Part shown: piece after piece, positions 9,175 through 18,431 of the stretch
Layout of the letters: every line of letters starts with the position of its first letter
How positions within the stretch are numbered: the stretch's first letter is position 1
Source of the DNA: Sphingomonas sp. Leaf230
Lineage (GTDB): Bacteria; Pseudomonadota; Alphaproteobacteria; Sphingomonadales; Sphingomonadaceae
Assembly (NCBI RefSeq): GCF_001421745.1
Contig: NZ_LMKW01000008.1
Location: forward strand, 652,146-716,145
Direction of reading: 5' to 3'
Length of the DNA: 64,000 nucleotides
Notes under the pieces: model-generated
Databases searched by the model: none
What the model saw: the letters and a program-made list of their open reading frames with translations, nothing else
What the model was told of the DNA's origin: nothing
Translations under genes and position numbers: made by a program

Positions 9175-9600
9175 GTGCCCGACCCTCTTCACCATGGCCT
9201 CAACCAATCGCGTTGGCCCAAGCGGATCGGTCGACTGATCGATGCGATCTGCCTGGTGGCGCTGATCGTGGTGATCGTCACGGTCATCTATGGCTTCTGG
9301 CTGCGCGCGATCTGGGCGCATGGCTATTACCTGGCGGTCGCGGTCGCGGTGCTGGGCGCGTTCGTCATCCTGATCGGGCTTGCGCAGCAGGCGATCGCCG
9401 CGCGCGACGTGGCGACCTGGCGCGACATGGCCGAATGGCAGATCCGCGCGGCGCGGGTGGCGGCTGGACAGGCCGGCGCGACGCAGGCGGACGCCGACGA
9501 CGAGATCGAGGCGAATGCCGCCGCCTATTACGAAATCCTGATCGGGACGCTGGTCGCGCATGCGGAACAGGACGAGCGGAGCATCGTCGATGAGCGGTGA
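9175..9600 (+). CDS. Small membrane protein of unknown function
   Basis: A 141-residue protein starting at GTG 9175. It has two transmembrane helices (about residues 22-45 and 51-73), followed by a polar, partly helical, probably cytoplasmic tail rich in Ala, Asp and Glu. I do not recognise the family. Its end overlaps the next gene by 11 bases, and that gene in turn overlaps the acyltransferase gene, so the three form a coupled unit. An envelope role alongside the acyltransferase is only inferred from that linkage. Confidence 0.72.
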   Translation: MPDPLHHGLNQSRWPKRIGRLIDAICLVALIVVIVTVIYGFWLRAIWAHGYYLAVAVAVLGAFVILIGLAQQAIAARDVATWRDMAEWQIRAARVAAGQAGATQADADDEIEANAAAYYEILIGTLVAHAEQDERSIVDER

Positions 9601-9886
9601 TCCGCATCTCGAACTGGGCGAAAGTCTGCCGCGATTCCTGTCGCACTGGCTGGCGGCGTGCTTCGGGCATTTCCTGATGGTGCTGCTGCCGCTGATCACC
9701 GACTGGGCGCATGTGAAGAACGCAACCTGGCCAAGCTGGTGGTCGCTGCTGCTGTTCGCCGCGTCTACCTCGCTGGTGGCGGCGATCATCAACGCCAATT
9801 TGCCGGTCACGCCGCGCGAGATGATCAAGAGCGTCGCGCTGGGGTTCGCGCTGAATGCGACCATCGTCATGCTGCGGCTGGCGTGA
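9590..9886 (+). CDS. Small membrane protein of unknown function
   Basis: A 98-residue protein with three hydrophobic segments (about 17-36, 44-63 and 76-96). The ATG at 9590 lies inside the end of the preceding gene, and the TGA overlaps the GTG of the following acyltransferase gene (GTGA at 9883-9886). No family recognised. The three overlapping genes point to a membrane-associated module. Confidence 0.7.
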   Translation: MSGDPHLELGESLPRFLSHWLAACFGHFLMVLLPLITDWAHVKNATWPSWWSLLLFAASTSLVAAIINANLPVTPREMIKSVALGFALNATIVMLRLA

Positions 9887-11037
9887 TTGGCGCGCGCGTG
9901 CCGCTGGTTTCGCGGCTGTTCTCGCGCGATGCGGCGCTGGACCGCGACCAGATAGCGCCGCTCCAGCTGCTGCGCGGACTGGCGGCGTCGGGCGTCGTCG
10001 TGGAGCATTTGCTGGAGCGCTATGTCCGGCGCGGTGCGATTACCCACGACCTTCCCGATTTCACGACTCGGCTCGGCCAGACCGGGGTCGCCACCTTCTT
10101 TGCGATCAGCGGCTTCATCATGGTCTATATCGCGCTGCGGGAGGACCGGCCGCCGCCATCGGGCTGGTCGTTCCTGCGCAACCGGTTCCTGCGGGTCGCG
10201 CCACTCTATTATCTGACGACGCTGATGATCGTCGCGTTCGGCTGGCTGGCGCAGGCGATGGGCGCACGGACCATCGTCGCGGCGCGCCTGCCGAACGTGA
10301 CCGAATTCCTCTTGTCGTTCGCGTTCATCCCCCACCGCGGCGCCAACGGTTTGATCCAGCCGATCTACGAGCTGGGGTGGACGCTGCATTACGAGATGTT
10401 CTTCTACCTGCTGTTCGCGGCGGGCCTCGCAGTGCTGGCGCGGCGCGGCGCGTTCCTTGTGCTGGCGGTACTTGGGCTGTTGGTCACGGTGGGGACCGGC
10501 ATCGATGCGCCACCCGACCGGGTCGGCGTGTCGATCGCCGCCTATGTCTTCACGCGGCCGATCATGGGCTATTTCGCGATCGGGATCATCATCGCGCTCG
10601 TCCGCCACCGGATCGGCGACCGCCTGCCGGTGCTGCCGATGTCGGTGATCGCGGTCGTCGCCGTGGCCGCGCTGGGAGTCGCCGCAATCGACCCGAGCCA
10701 GATCGTGGCGATGGCGGTGATCGCGGTCGCAGTGGCGGTGACCGTGCTCACGACGCCCGCGACGACGCGACGGTCGGACGGGTTCGCCGCATTCTCGCGC
10801 GCGTTCGGCAACGCGTCCTACAGCATCTATCTCACGCACAGCTTCGTGTTGGGCGCGTTCGCGTCGGCGACCGTGTCGATCGTTGCATACGGCCTACCGG
10901 CGCTGCTCGCGATGGCGGCACTCGCCTGCATGGTGTGCTTCGGCGTGGGGTGGCTGTCCTGGCGGTTGATCGAGCTGCCGATCGCGGAGGCGCTGCGTGG
11001 ACGGCGGCCGTCCAGGGCCGAACTCGTCGCCCCCTGA
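9883..11037 (+). CDS. Acyltransferase 3 family membrane protein
   Basis: A 384-residue polytopic protein of the acyltransferase-3 family, which O-acylates sugars of lipopolysaccharides or exopolysaccharides. It shows the family's N-terminal QLLRGLAASGVVVEH (the conserved histidine lies within it), GVATFFAISGFIMVY, and RNRFLRVAPLYYL. About ten hydrophobic segments follow. No SGNH domain is attached, unlike the enzyme at 40100-42058. GTG 9883 overlaps the upstream stop; GTG 9898 is an alternative. Its position just left of the EPS region suggests it decorates an envelope glycan. Confidence 0.88.
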   Translation: MIGARVPLVSRLFSRDAALDRDQIAPLQLLRGLAASGVVVEHLLERYVRRGAITHDLPDFTTRLGQTGVATFFAISGFIMVYIALREDRPPPSGWSFLRNRFLRVAPLYYLTTLMIVAFGWLAQAMGARTIVAARLPNVTEFLLSFAFIPHRGANGLIQPIYELGWTLHYEMFFYLLFAAGLAVLARRGAFLVLAVLGLLVTVGTGIDAPPDRVGVSIAAYVFTRPIMGYFAIGIIIALVRHRIGDRLPVLPMSVIAVVAVAALGVAAIDPSQIVAMAVIAVAVAVTVLTTPATTRRSDGFAAFSRAFGNASYSIYLTHSFVLGAFASATVSIVAYGLPALLAMAALACMVCFGVGWLSWRLIELPIAEALRGRRPSRAELVAP

Positions 11038-11039
11038 GG

Positions 11040-12140
11040 TTAGTTGGCGGTAGGCGATACCGGCAGGACGCGGCGCTCTGGAGTCGGCGAAGCGCTGCTG
11101 TCGCCGACTTCGGGACCACGCGGCAGCACGCGCCGTTCGCCAAGGCTGACGGTCGGCACCGGGGAGTCGTCGGGCAGGCTGGCGCGATAGCCGCTGAGGA
11201 CGGGTCGCTCGCTCGGCGCAACCGCACCGGATGCGGTGGCCACCGTTGCGGCGGCGTTCGTCGCCGTCGGGGTAACGACCGCGGGAGGCAGCGTCATCGC
11301 AGGTTCGTTACCCGCATAGACTCCGCGGAATGCGCCACCGCGTCCGGCGGGACCGTTCCAGCGGTAGAAGATGTGCGCGCCGATCGCCGCGACCTTTTCC
11401 AGGCTCGATGCCCAATACGGCACGACGTAGTTGGCGTGATAATGCGTCGCCCAGCCGACCGGAGCGAACACCGCGCCGCCCAGAGCCGACGTCGCGACCC
11501 GCGAGGCGCGCAGCCAGCCCTTCTGCGACGGTAACCGGCCAAGCGCGCCGTCGCAGACGAAGGTGAACTGGCAGCCGGTCCTGCGTTGCGATCCGTCGAG
11601 GACGACGCCGCAGACCGTCTTGGGATAGGCGGGATGGCGGACGCGGTTGAGGATGACCTGCGCCACCGCGCGCTCGCCATCGTCCGATTCGCTGCCAGCC
11701 TCGTAATAGACCGCCATCGTCAGGCATTGCAGCGAGCGGCTGTAATCCTCCGCCTTGCCGGTCCGCAACGCGAAGGTGGACGCGGATTCGACGCGCTTCG
11801 CCACGGTCGGCGCGGCGGCGTTCCAGGCGACCGCCTGCTCGGGCGTCAGCGGGCGCATCGTCTTCGGTGCGAACGGTGCCTCGATCCGCGCCGTGCTCGC
11901 CCAGCGCGTGCCGCCGGTCGCGTCGAACGCCTTGTCCGGCGGCGTCCCGAGGCTGACGACCGCGACAATGATCGATCCGCCGATCAGGATCAGCGCCAGC
12001 AGGGCGGGCACGATCACGCCCAGGTGAAACCGACGCACCGGCGGCAACGACGAAACGGTGTTCGGATCGAGGATCAGCGTCGAGGGCGCCGGCTCGGGCG
12101 ACGCGGGCGCCTGTCGCCGAATAAGGTCGAGAAGAGCCAT
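11040..12140 (-). CDS. SleB-family cell-wall hydrolase, membrane-anchored
   Basis: A 366-residue protein with a cytoplasmic N-terminus, one transmembrane helix at about 40-63 and a periplasmic Hydrolase_2/SleB domain. The SleB core is visible as LTMAVYYEAGSESDDGERAVAQ (read in two parts) with candidate catalytic Glu148, then QVILNRVRHPAYP and the CQFTFVCDG pattern. The C-terminal 100 residues are a Pro/Thr/Ala-rich tail of low complexity. SleB-like enzymes cut peptidoglycan glycan strands. A GTG at 12173 would add 11 residues. It is divergent from the Rap1a-like gene at 12201. Confidence 0.88.
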   Translation of the reverse strand: MALLDLIRRQAPASPEPAPSTLILDPNTVSSLPPVRRFHLGVIVPALLALILIGGSIIVAVVSLGTPPDKAFDATGGTRWASTARIEAPFAPKTMRPLTPEQAVAWNAAAPTVAKRVESASTFALRTGKAEDYSRSLQCLTMAVYYEAGSESDDGERAVAQVILNRVRHPAYPKTVCGVVLDGSQRRTGCQFTFVCDGALGRLPSQKGWLRASRVATSALGGAVFAPVGWATHYHANYVVPYWASSLEKVAAIGAHIFYRWNGPAGRGGAFRGVYAGNEPAMTLPPAVVTPTATNAAATVATASGAVAPSERPVLSGYRASLPDDSPVPTVSLGERRVLPRGPEVGDSSASPTPERRVLPVSPTAN

Positions 12141-12200
12141 TGCTTCGTCGGGTGTTAGTGAATTGAAGCGCACCGCGCCAGCGCGTAACGACGGGCGATC

Positions 12201-12656
12201 ATGGTCATGCCCCTCGTCCTGCTGCTCGCCGCGCCGCTGTTGATCCAGTCCCAGAAACCGAATGGGGCGGTCGCGCAGGCCCCCACCCCGCAAGCGCCAA
12301 GCTCGCAAGCCTCAACGGGGCCGCTCGCCGGGGGGTTGTTCAGCGCCGGGCAGTTGCGGCAGCGCTGTTTGTCCAACGTGCCGGCCGACGCGTCCTATTG
12401 CTTCGCCTATATCACCGGCGTGCATGACACGGTCCGCGCATACGAGGCGTGGCTGAACCAGCGCGAATTCTGCGTGCCCCGGCATGTTCCGCAGGGCGAT
12501 TTGCGCCAGGCGTTCATCGACTATCTGCGCGACAAGCCCTCCGACCTGTCCGGCGAAGCGGCCTCGGTCGTCGTCGTCGCGCTGAAGATCCGCTACGCCT
12601 GCGGTAGCGGCCCGCGCGGGACGCCGCCTGCCCCGTCTCGGAGCGGCAAACCCTGA
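12201..12656 (+). CDS. Rap1a/Tai-like secreted protein
   Basis: A 151-residue protein with a hydrophobic N-terminal signal segment, a Pro/Ser/Gln linker, and a compact domain from about residue 48. Four cysteines lie in the pattern L..RC......YCFAYITGVHD.....FCVP...(A)(F)..YL......A.....AL..RYAC. This matches the look of the Rap1a/Tai fold, best known as periplasmic inhibitors of peptidoglycan amidases. It is divergent from a peptidoglycan hydrolase gene, and a second member is at 27415-27738. No type VI secretion genes are nearby, so a classical immunity role is not supported. The family call is by pattern only. Confidence 0.65.
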   Translation: MVMPLVLLLAAPLLIQSQKPNGAVAQAPTPQAPSSQASTGPLAGGLFSAGQLRQRCLSNVPADASYCFAYITGVHDTVRAYEAWLNQREFCVPRHVPQGDLRQAFIDYLRDKPSDLSGEAASVVVVALKIRYACGSGPRGTPPAPSRSGKP

Positions 12657-12665
12657 CGTGCGCTA

Positions 12666-12691
12666 GCTGCTCCGGCCCGAGCCGGAGCAGC
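12666..12691. terminator. Hairpin between convergent genes
   Basis: CTGCTCCGG (12667-12675) pairs with CCGGAGCAG (12682-12690) across a 6-base loop. There is no T-run. It lies between convergent genes ending at 12656 and 12700 and may end both transcripts. Confidence 0.55.
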
Positions 12692-12699
12692 GGTTCGGC

Positions 12700-14931
12700 T
12701 TATTTCGACGCGTCGTCGTAGCGATAGCGGTAGTAATCGTAGGACTGGCCGAAGCCCGCCTTCTTGGCGTTGTACTTGGTCATCACGCAGCCGATCACGG
12801 TGCCACCGGCGCGGAGCAGGCGGGACACGGCGTTGCGTGCCTGCCCAAAATGCGCGCTCGAGGCTTCGGCGACGAACACGGTGGCCTGCGCGGCGGCCGT
12901 CAACTGCGCCGCGTCGGCGAGTGCAAGAACCGGCGGGCCGTCGACGATCACGACGTCGTAGTCCGCCTCCAGCGCGGCGAGCAGATCCTGCATCGCCGTC
13001 CCCGCGAACAACGTCGCGGGATCCGGTGGTAGCCGCCCGCTCGGCAGGAAGCTGAGCCCGGGGAACGCGGTCGGCAGGATCGACGCGCCGCGTTCGGTCA
13101 TCCGCGCGAGGACCGACGAAAGGCCGATTTCGGGCAAGGTGATCCCCAGCGTGCGGTGCAGCGACGGACGCCGCAAATCCGCATCGATCAGCAGGACGCG
13201 GCGGCCGAGCCCGGCGAAGTCGCGCGCGAGGGCGAACGAGGTGGTCGACTTGCCTTCCGACTTGCTGCTGCCGGTGACGAGGATCGACCGCGGCGGACCC
13301 TGGTTCGACGACAGTTCGATCGACGTCCGGATCGCGTGATACGCCTCGGCGATCTCCGACTTCGGATTGTTGAGCGCGTCGAGCGGCGAATCGCCCCGCG
13401 TGTCGGGCACGACGCCGAGCAGCGGGATGTGCAGCTTCTGCTCGACATCCTGCGGATCGCGGATCGAATCGTCGAGATAGTCCCGACCGAACGCATACAG
13501 CATCGCCAGCGCGAGCCCGGCGATCAGCGCGAGCGCGACGTTGAGCAGCGGCCGCGGCGACGTCGGGCGGCGGGGCTGTTCGGCGGTATCGACGCTGGAG
13601 ACGTTGTTGGTCGTGATCCCCGCCTCGGCGCTGACTTCCTTGTAGCGCTGGAGCAGGCCCTCATAGAGCTGGCGGTTGGTATCCACCTCGCGGCGCAGGA
13701 TATTGTAGCGAACGCTGCGGCCCTGTTCGGCGAGCGTCGCCCCCTGGAGCGCGGTAACCTGCTGGATGAGCGCGCGGTTCTGACGCTCGGCGGTGAGATA
13801 CTGGTTCTCGATCGACTTGCGCGTCACCTCCGCAAGCTGGCGGATCTGCTGGTCGAGCGTGGCGATCTCGGCAAGCGCCTGGATCACGACAGGGTGGTCA
13901 GGCTTCAGGCGGCGGCGGACTTCGCTGAGGCTGGCGATATCCTCCGCGCGCTTCTGCGACAGGCGCTGGACCGCCTCGTTCGCCTGCACTTCGGGCAGCG
14001 ACATCAGCGGCGCCCGACGCGCCTGTTCCCACCGCGCGCGCGTCCGCAGGCGATTGGCCTCCGACGTTGCCGAATCGGCGTTGAGCTGGATGAGGTTGGC
14101 GGTGACGAGCGAGCGCGGCGCGTTGTCCGCTTCCTGCTGGCGAGCACCCGCACTGGCGTCGATCAACCGCGCGGACCGGGCATAGGCGATCAGGTCGCGC
14201 TCCGACCCTTCGAGGCGGGTCTTGGCGAGGCCGAGCTGGTTCTGGAGGAACCGGCGGGAATAGGACGATGCGGAGAATTTCCGCTGGATATTCCCCTCGA
14301 TGAAGTTGGTCGCGTAGCTGTTGGCGATCTCTGCGGCGAGCGCGGGGTCGCGGCTGGTGAAGATGATGTGGACGACGCGCGAGTTGCGGCGAAGGTCGAT
14401 CGTCAGGTTCTTTTGCAAGACGTCGACGACCTGATCAGCAAGGCTGGCATCGCCCGGCTTGATCTCGATCTGGCGCGCGCCGGTCATTCGCTTGAGGAAC
14501 TCGTCGTTCGCACTCAGCGCGAGGCTGTCCGAAACGCGGCGCGCGATCGCCCGGCTGTTGAGCACGTCCGCCTGCGTCTGGAGGAAGCGATCGGCGTCAC
14601 TGCCGGCGACCTGCGGCTCCGAATCCTCGGTGCCGAGAACCTTGGCGACCTGCTGGTCGATCTGAATGCTCGACTGCGCCGTATACTTGCGCGGCATCAG
14701 CAACGCGGAGGCGATGCCGAGCATCAGCGCGACGCCGACGATCGCGATCATCATGTACCGATTGCGGAAGATCGTCGCCCATACCGCGCGAAGATCGATC
14801 GCCGGTTCGTCCCCCTCGCCCTCAGGCACGGAAAAGTCCTCGCGCTCGGCGAAATTCGACCCAGGGGCCGAACCGAAGTTCCGCCGGTCGTTCGGCGTGA
14901 GAGCGCCCTGAGAGACGTCGACACTCCCCAT
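12700..14931 (-). CDS. Polysaccharide co-polymerase/BY-kinase (Wzc type), first copy
   Basis: A 743-residue inner-membrane protein controlling polysaccharide chain length and export. It has a Wzz domain flanked by helices at about 60-79 and 462-480, a long coiled periplasmic segment (about 220-440), then a bacterial tyrosine kinase domain. Walker A is GSSKSEGKST (about 554-563), Walker A' is LLIDADLRRP (about 580-589) and Walker B is VVIVDGPP. The tail YDYYRYRYDD is the tyrosine cluster for autophosphorylation. It is 23 bases after a Wza-like gene and downstream of the polymerase/ligase. A second, more divergent kinase is at 23591-25711. Confidence 0.93.
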   Translation of the reverse strand: MGSVDVSQGALTPNDRRNFGSAPGSNFAEREDFSVPEGEGDEPAIDLRAVWATIFRNRYMMIAIVGVALMLGIASALLMPRKYTAQSSIQIDQQVAKVLGTEDSEPQVAGSDADRFLQTQADVLNSRAIARRVSDSLALSANDEFLKRMTGARQIEIKPGDASLADQVVDVLQKNLTIDLRRNSRVVHIIFTSRDPALAAEIANSYATNFIEGNIQRKFSASSYSRRFLQNQLGLAKTRLEGSERDLIAYARSARLIDASAGARQQEADNAPRSLVTANLIQLNADSATSEANRLRTRARWEQARRAPLMSLPEVQANEAVQRLSQKRAEDIASLSEVRRRLKPDHPVVIQALAEIATLDQQIRQLAEVTRKSIENQYLTAERQNRALIQQVTALQGATLAEQGRSVRYNILRREVDTNRQLYEGLLQRYKEVSAEAGITTNNVSSVDTAEQPRRPTSPRPLLNVALALIAGLALAMLYAFGRDYLDDSIRDPQDVEQKLHIPLLGVVPDTRGDSPLDALNNPKSEIAEAYHAIRTSIELSSNQGPPRSILVTGSSKSEGKSTTSFALARDFAGLGRRVLLIDADLRRPSLHRTLGITLPEIGLSSVLARMTERGASILPTAFPGLSFLPSGRLPPDPATLFAGTAMQDLLAALEADYDVVIVDGPPVLALADAAQLTAAAQATVFVAEASSAHFGQARNAVSRLLRAGGTVIGCVMTKYNAKKAGFGQSYDYYRYRYDDASK

Positions 14932-14954
14932 GAGTCAGTTCTCTTCCTGTGATC

Positions 14955-15656
14955 TTAGAATTGCGCGAAGACGCCGAAGCCCGCGAGCAACGGTGCCGCG
15001 CGCAGAATATCATGCCAGGCCGATTTGCCCGTCGAATGGCCGACGATGATCGTGTCGCGAGCCGCGATCGCGGGATCGGCATCGTCACCGCGGCGGATGC
15101 GCTTCAGATCGAACACCGCGCCCATCCGCTTGCCGTCGATGTAGCGGATCACGATCACCTCGCGCAACGACGCGTCCTCGCTCTCGCCCTTGGCGAGCGC
15201 GATCGTGTCGAGCAACGTGGTCGGTCCGGAAATCGGATAGATGCCCGGCTCCTTGACGTCGCCCTGCACGGTGACGCGCTGCGCGACCGAACTGGCGACG
15301 GTGACCGTGACTTGCGGATTGACGTAGAACCGCTCGGCCAGCTTTGCGGCGAGCAGGTCGGCGAGCTGCGTGCTGGTGTTGCCGGCCGCTTGAATCCGTC
15401 CGATCAACGGCATCGATATGACGCCCGCGGCATCGACGACGACGCCGCGGGTCGAGATGTCGGCTTCTTGGAACACGACGATGTCGAGCGTGTCGAGCGC
15501 GCCGATACGATAATCCTGCACCCGTGGCGCCCCCACAGGCGCCGGGATCGTCTCATACGCGGCTTCGCCGGTTCGGAGGTTAGGGCCGACATTATCGTCG
15601 GCGCACGCGCCGAGCATGGCGCTCAGCGCGACCACCCCTATCAAGGTCGCTCGCAT
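14955..15656 (-). CDS. Polysaccharide export lipoprotein (Wza type), first copy
   Basis: A 233-residue periplasmic/outer-membrane export protein. Its signal peptide ends in a lipobox (MLGAC). The Poly_export domain begins DYRIGALDTLDIVVFQEADI and is followed by SLBB-like repeats (VTVQGDVKEPGIYPI). The 233 residues are shorter than Wza of E. coli, and I see no C-terminal amphipathic pore helix. A hydrophobic stretch does end the protein (LRAAPLLAGFGVFAQF). ATG 15656 is chosen because it gives a clean lipoprotein signal and follows AAGGGG. It is probably co-transcribed with the kinase. Confidence 0.9.
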   Translation of the reverse strand: MRATLIGVVALSAMLGACADDNVGPNLRTGEAAYETIPAPVGAPRVQDYRIGALDTLDIVVFQEADISTRGVVVDAAGVISMPLIGRIQAAGNTSTQLADLLAAKLAERFYVNPQVTVTVASSVAQRVTVQGDVKEPGIYPISGPTTLLDTIALAKGESEDASLREVIVIRYIDGKRMGAVFDLKRIRRGDDADPAIAARDTIIVGHSTGKSAWHDILRAAPLLAGFGVFAQF

Positions 15657-15749
15657 CCGTTGATCTTGCCCCTTTGGAATGACGAACCCTCGCACTACCC
15701 GGTGCACTCGGTCAAGCGTCTAACCTGTGTTACCGGCACCTGCACGACG

Positions 15750-18431
15750 TCACTGCCCGGCCACGGCGGCGATGCGAACCGAATCGATCCAGAATACGCC
15801 GGGCTGCCCACCACGTTCGCGCAGGTTGAGACCCAGGATCTGCACCGGACAGCCGGTTCCGACCGTGACGACACCAGCCATCTGCCGCCAGCCCGCCCCT
15901 CGCCCGTCGAGCGCGATGCCGTCGGTCGAGATCGTGGCCGGTCGACCGGCGCATGTCAGCGAAAGCGTGGCCGGCACGTCGGCACCGCGAACCATCGCGC
16001 TCACCCGCCAGCGGCCCGGCGGCAAGGTTATCGCCTGCGCCAGCGCGGTGCCGCTCGACAGACCGTCCGAAACGATCTGCAGTGCATGGCCGCTGTTATC
16101 CGCGCCGCGATCCGCCGGGATCACGCGTACGCCCGGCAAGCTCGGCGCGCCCCAGGCATAGGGGATGACCCCACCCGGCAGTGGTGACGGCAACGCCTCG
16201 AACCCGCCATCCGCGACCAGTCCCCGGCCACCGCTCGCGAGCCAGACCTGACGCGCGCCGGCCATGTCGCCCCTGTCACCGAGCTGCCAGCGAATCAGCG
16301 TGGTTTCCAGTGGCGTCGCGGCGACGCCCGCCTTCTGCAGCTTGCCGAGAAACTCGAGCGTGCGCGGCACCGATTCGGCAGCGTCCTTGGCGATCAGGTT
16401 GAAGAACCCCTGCCGCCATTTGGGCACATCGCCGAGGCGCGCGACGACCGCATCGACGCCGCCGGGCGACAGATAGGTCCGGCGCATCTGGGGCATCAGC
16501 GCGTCGGGCAGCTGGGCACGGCGCAACAGCGCGTCTATACGCTCCGCGGCGACACCCGTGCTGCCAACCTCTAGCGCGCGCTCCGCCAGCCACAATTGCA
16601 TCAACGTATCGCGCCAGCCCAGCGCGGCGCCCGCCTGTAGCAACGCGCTGCCGCGCACCGGCTGGTCGAGCGCGAGATCGGCATAGCCGTGCGCGCGGAC
16701 TGCCCCCGCGTCGATCGGGTCGATCACCAGCGCACGGGCCGCAGCAGCGCGTGCCGCGGCTGGCTGGCTCGCGAGTTGCTCGGCATTGGCTAACGCGGAC
16801 CAGGCGCTGGCCGACCACGGCGAGACCGTCGTCGCGGCCGCGGCCTGGCCTCGTATCGTCAGGAAGCGACCCGCCGCATCGCCACTCGCCGCCAACCCGA
16901 CAATGGCCGCGACGATCGTCATCGTTATCGTCGAGGGCGTCCAGGCGAAGGACGCGGTCGTGCGGGACTGCGGACGACCGACCGCGGCGATCAAGCCGAG
17001 CGCGGCGCCGAACAGGCCTGCGATCCCCGCCATGCGCAGTGGATAATCGACCAGCGAGAACAGTAGGATCAGCGCGATCGCCGCCCCGCCCGCGACCAGT
17101 GTCGCGCGCTCCTGACGCGTACTCGCGTGGCGATCGCCGCTCTGCCGGTCGCTCGCGCCGCGAACGCCGGCGTGGCGCCAACCCGATACGAGCGCGACGA
17201 TCAGCACGATCAGCCCTGCCGCGATCAGGATCGCTGCGGACAGCCCTCCTTCGAGGACGAGTTCGAGGAAGTCGTTGTGCGCATGATTGACGCTCAGCGG
17301 CGAGACCTGCCCGAGCGGTTCGACGCTGCGATAGACTCGCTCGAAGCTGCCAAAGCCGGTGCCGAACGGGAATGTCTCGCGGACGATGTAGAGCGAGTTT
17401 TCCCAATATTGATAGCGCAGCTCTTCGGCGACCGTGGTGAAGCGGGCGAACAGGCGCTGGACCAAATCGGTGCGCGACAACAGGAGCCCGCCGACGACAT
17501 AGAGCGCGGCGGCCGCAGCGACCGACTTGCCGGTGCGCCGGACATCGCCGACCAGGGCGAACGCGACGATCAGCGAAATCGGCAGCAACAGCAACGCGGT
17601 GCGCGAACTGGTCGCGAGAATGCCGAGCGACAGGAAGCCGATGACGCCGAGCATCCCGAGCCGGCGCGCCGCCCCCGTGCCCATCACGCCCGGCACCGCT
17701 GCAAACACGATCGACACCAGCAGGAACGTCGCCTGATGATTGCGGTTGACGAAGAAGCCGACGCCGAACCCGCGATGCGCGGTGTCGTACAGGACCGGCG
17801 CGCTGCCGCCAGCCGCAACCTGCAACGCGGCGAGCACCGTCGAGATCACTGCGGCGATGACGATCAGCCTGAGCATCGTCACGCGCGACTGGAGCGGAAG
17901 TGCCGCCACCGTCAGCATCGCGGCCAGCGGTACGAGCAACGTGAGCAACGCGGTAAACGTCGTGTCGGGCGTCATGCTGAAGGCGTGCCACCGCGTCGTC
18001 CAGCCGAGCAGCGTGTAGACCTGCACCGCCGTCTCGCGCGCCGGTAGGCCGTGCCACCAGCTCGCGGGCAGCGGCACCAGCTGCGCCACCAGCAGGAGCG
18101 CCGCAGCGGCGAACACCAGCACGAAACGGCTCAGCGCGACCGATCTCGTGGCGGGCGGCGCGGACGCAAGCGTATTGATTTCGGAGGGTGTCGGACGCCC
18201 AGCGCGGACGATCAGGACAAGCGCCAGAATTTGCGCGGCGAGTTCGATCAGTGGGTAGCCAGTGCCCGCGCCCCCGCCGAACAGCAGGACCGCCAGGAAC
18301 ACCACCAACGGCGCATGGGCTCGCCACGGCGCCGACAAACCGAACCTATGAGTGCGAGACCGTCCGCTCGGCCGCCCGCCAGACCGGCCACTCTCTCTTC
18401 GAGAGCCGCGACGCTCGTTCATGCCGCTCAT
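15750..18431 (-). CDS. O-antigen ligase/polymerase-type protein with TPR-like region and C-terminal beta-sandwich
   Basis: An 893-residue protein. The N-terminal half has about twelve membrane segments and the Wzy/WaaL features NRNHQATFLL and HAHNDFLELVLEGG (the large periplasmic loop with the catalytic histidine region). A region of about 480-735 is Ala-rich and helical, like TPR repeats. Residues from about 738 look like a carbohydrate-binding beta-sandwich (VADGGFEALPSP, ending VFWIDSVRIA). Polymerases usually end after the membrane domain, so this extension is unusual. ATG 18431 and ATG 18422 are both possible. It is upstream of the Wza/Wzc genes and probably in one operon with them. Confidence 0.85.
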   Translation of the reverse strand: MSGMNERRGSRRESGRSGGRPSGRSRTHRFGLSAPWRAHAPLVVFLAVLLFGGGAGTGYPLIELAAQILALVLIVRAGRPTPSEINTLASAPPATRSVALSRFVLVFAAAALLLVAQLVPLPASWWHGLPARETAVQVYTLLGWTTRWHAFSMTPDTTFTALLTLLVPLAAMLTVAALPLQSRVTMLRLIVIAAVISTVLAALQVAAGGSAPVLYDTAHRGFGVGFFVNRNHQATFLLVSIVFAAVPGVMGTGAARRLGMLGVIGFLSLGILATSSRTALLLLPISLIVAFALVGDVRRTGKSVAAAAALYVVGGLLLSRTDLVQRLFARFTTVAEELRYQYWENSLYIVRETFPFGTGFGSFERVYRSVEPLGQVSPLSVNHAHNDFLELVLEGGLSAAILIAAGLIVLIVALVSGWRHAGVRGASDRQSGDRHASTRQERATLVAGGAAIALILLFSLVDYPLRMAGIAGLFGAALGLIAAVGRPQSRTTASFAWTPSTITMTIVAAIVGLAASGDAAGRFLTIRGQAAAATTVSPWSASAWSALANAEQLASQPAAARAAAARALVIDPIDAGAVRAHGYADLALDQPVRGSALLQAGAALGWRDTLMQLWLAERALEVGSTGVAAERIDALLRRAQLPDALMPQMRRTYLSPGGVDAVVARLGDVPKWRQGFFNLIAKDAAESVPRTLEFLGKLQKAGVAATPLETTLIRWQLGDRGDMAGARQVWLASGGRGLVADGGFEALPSPLPGGVIPYAWGAPSLPGVRVIPADRGADNSGHALQIVSDGLSSGTALAQAITLPPGRWRVSAMVRGADVPATLSLTCAGRPATISTDGIALDGRGAGWRQMAGVVTVGTGCPVQILGLNLRERGGQPGVFWIDSVRIAAVAGQ

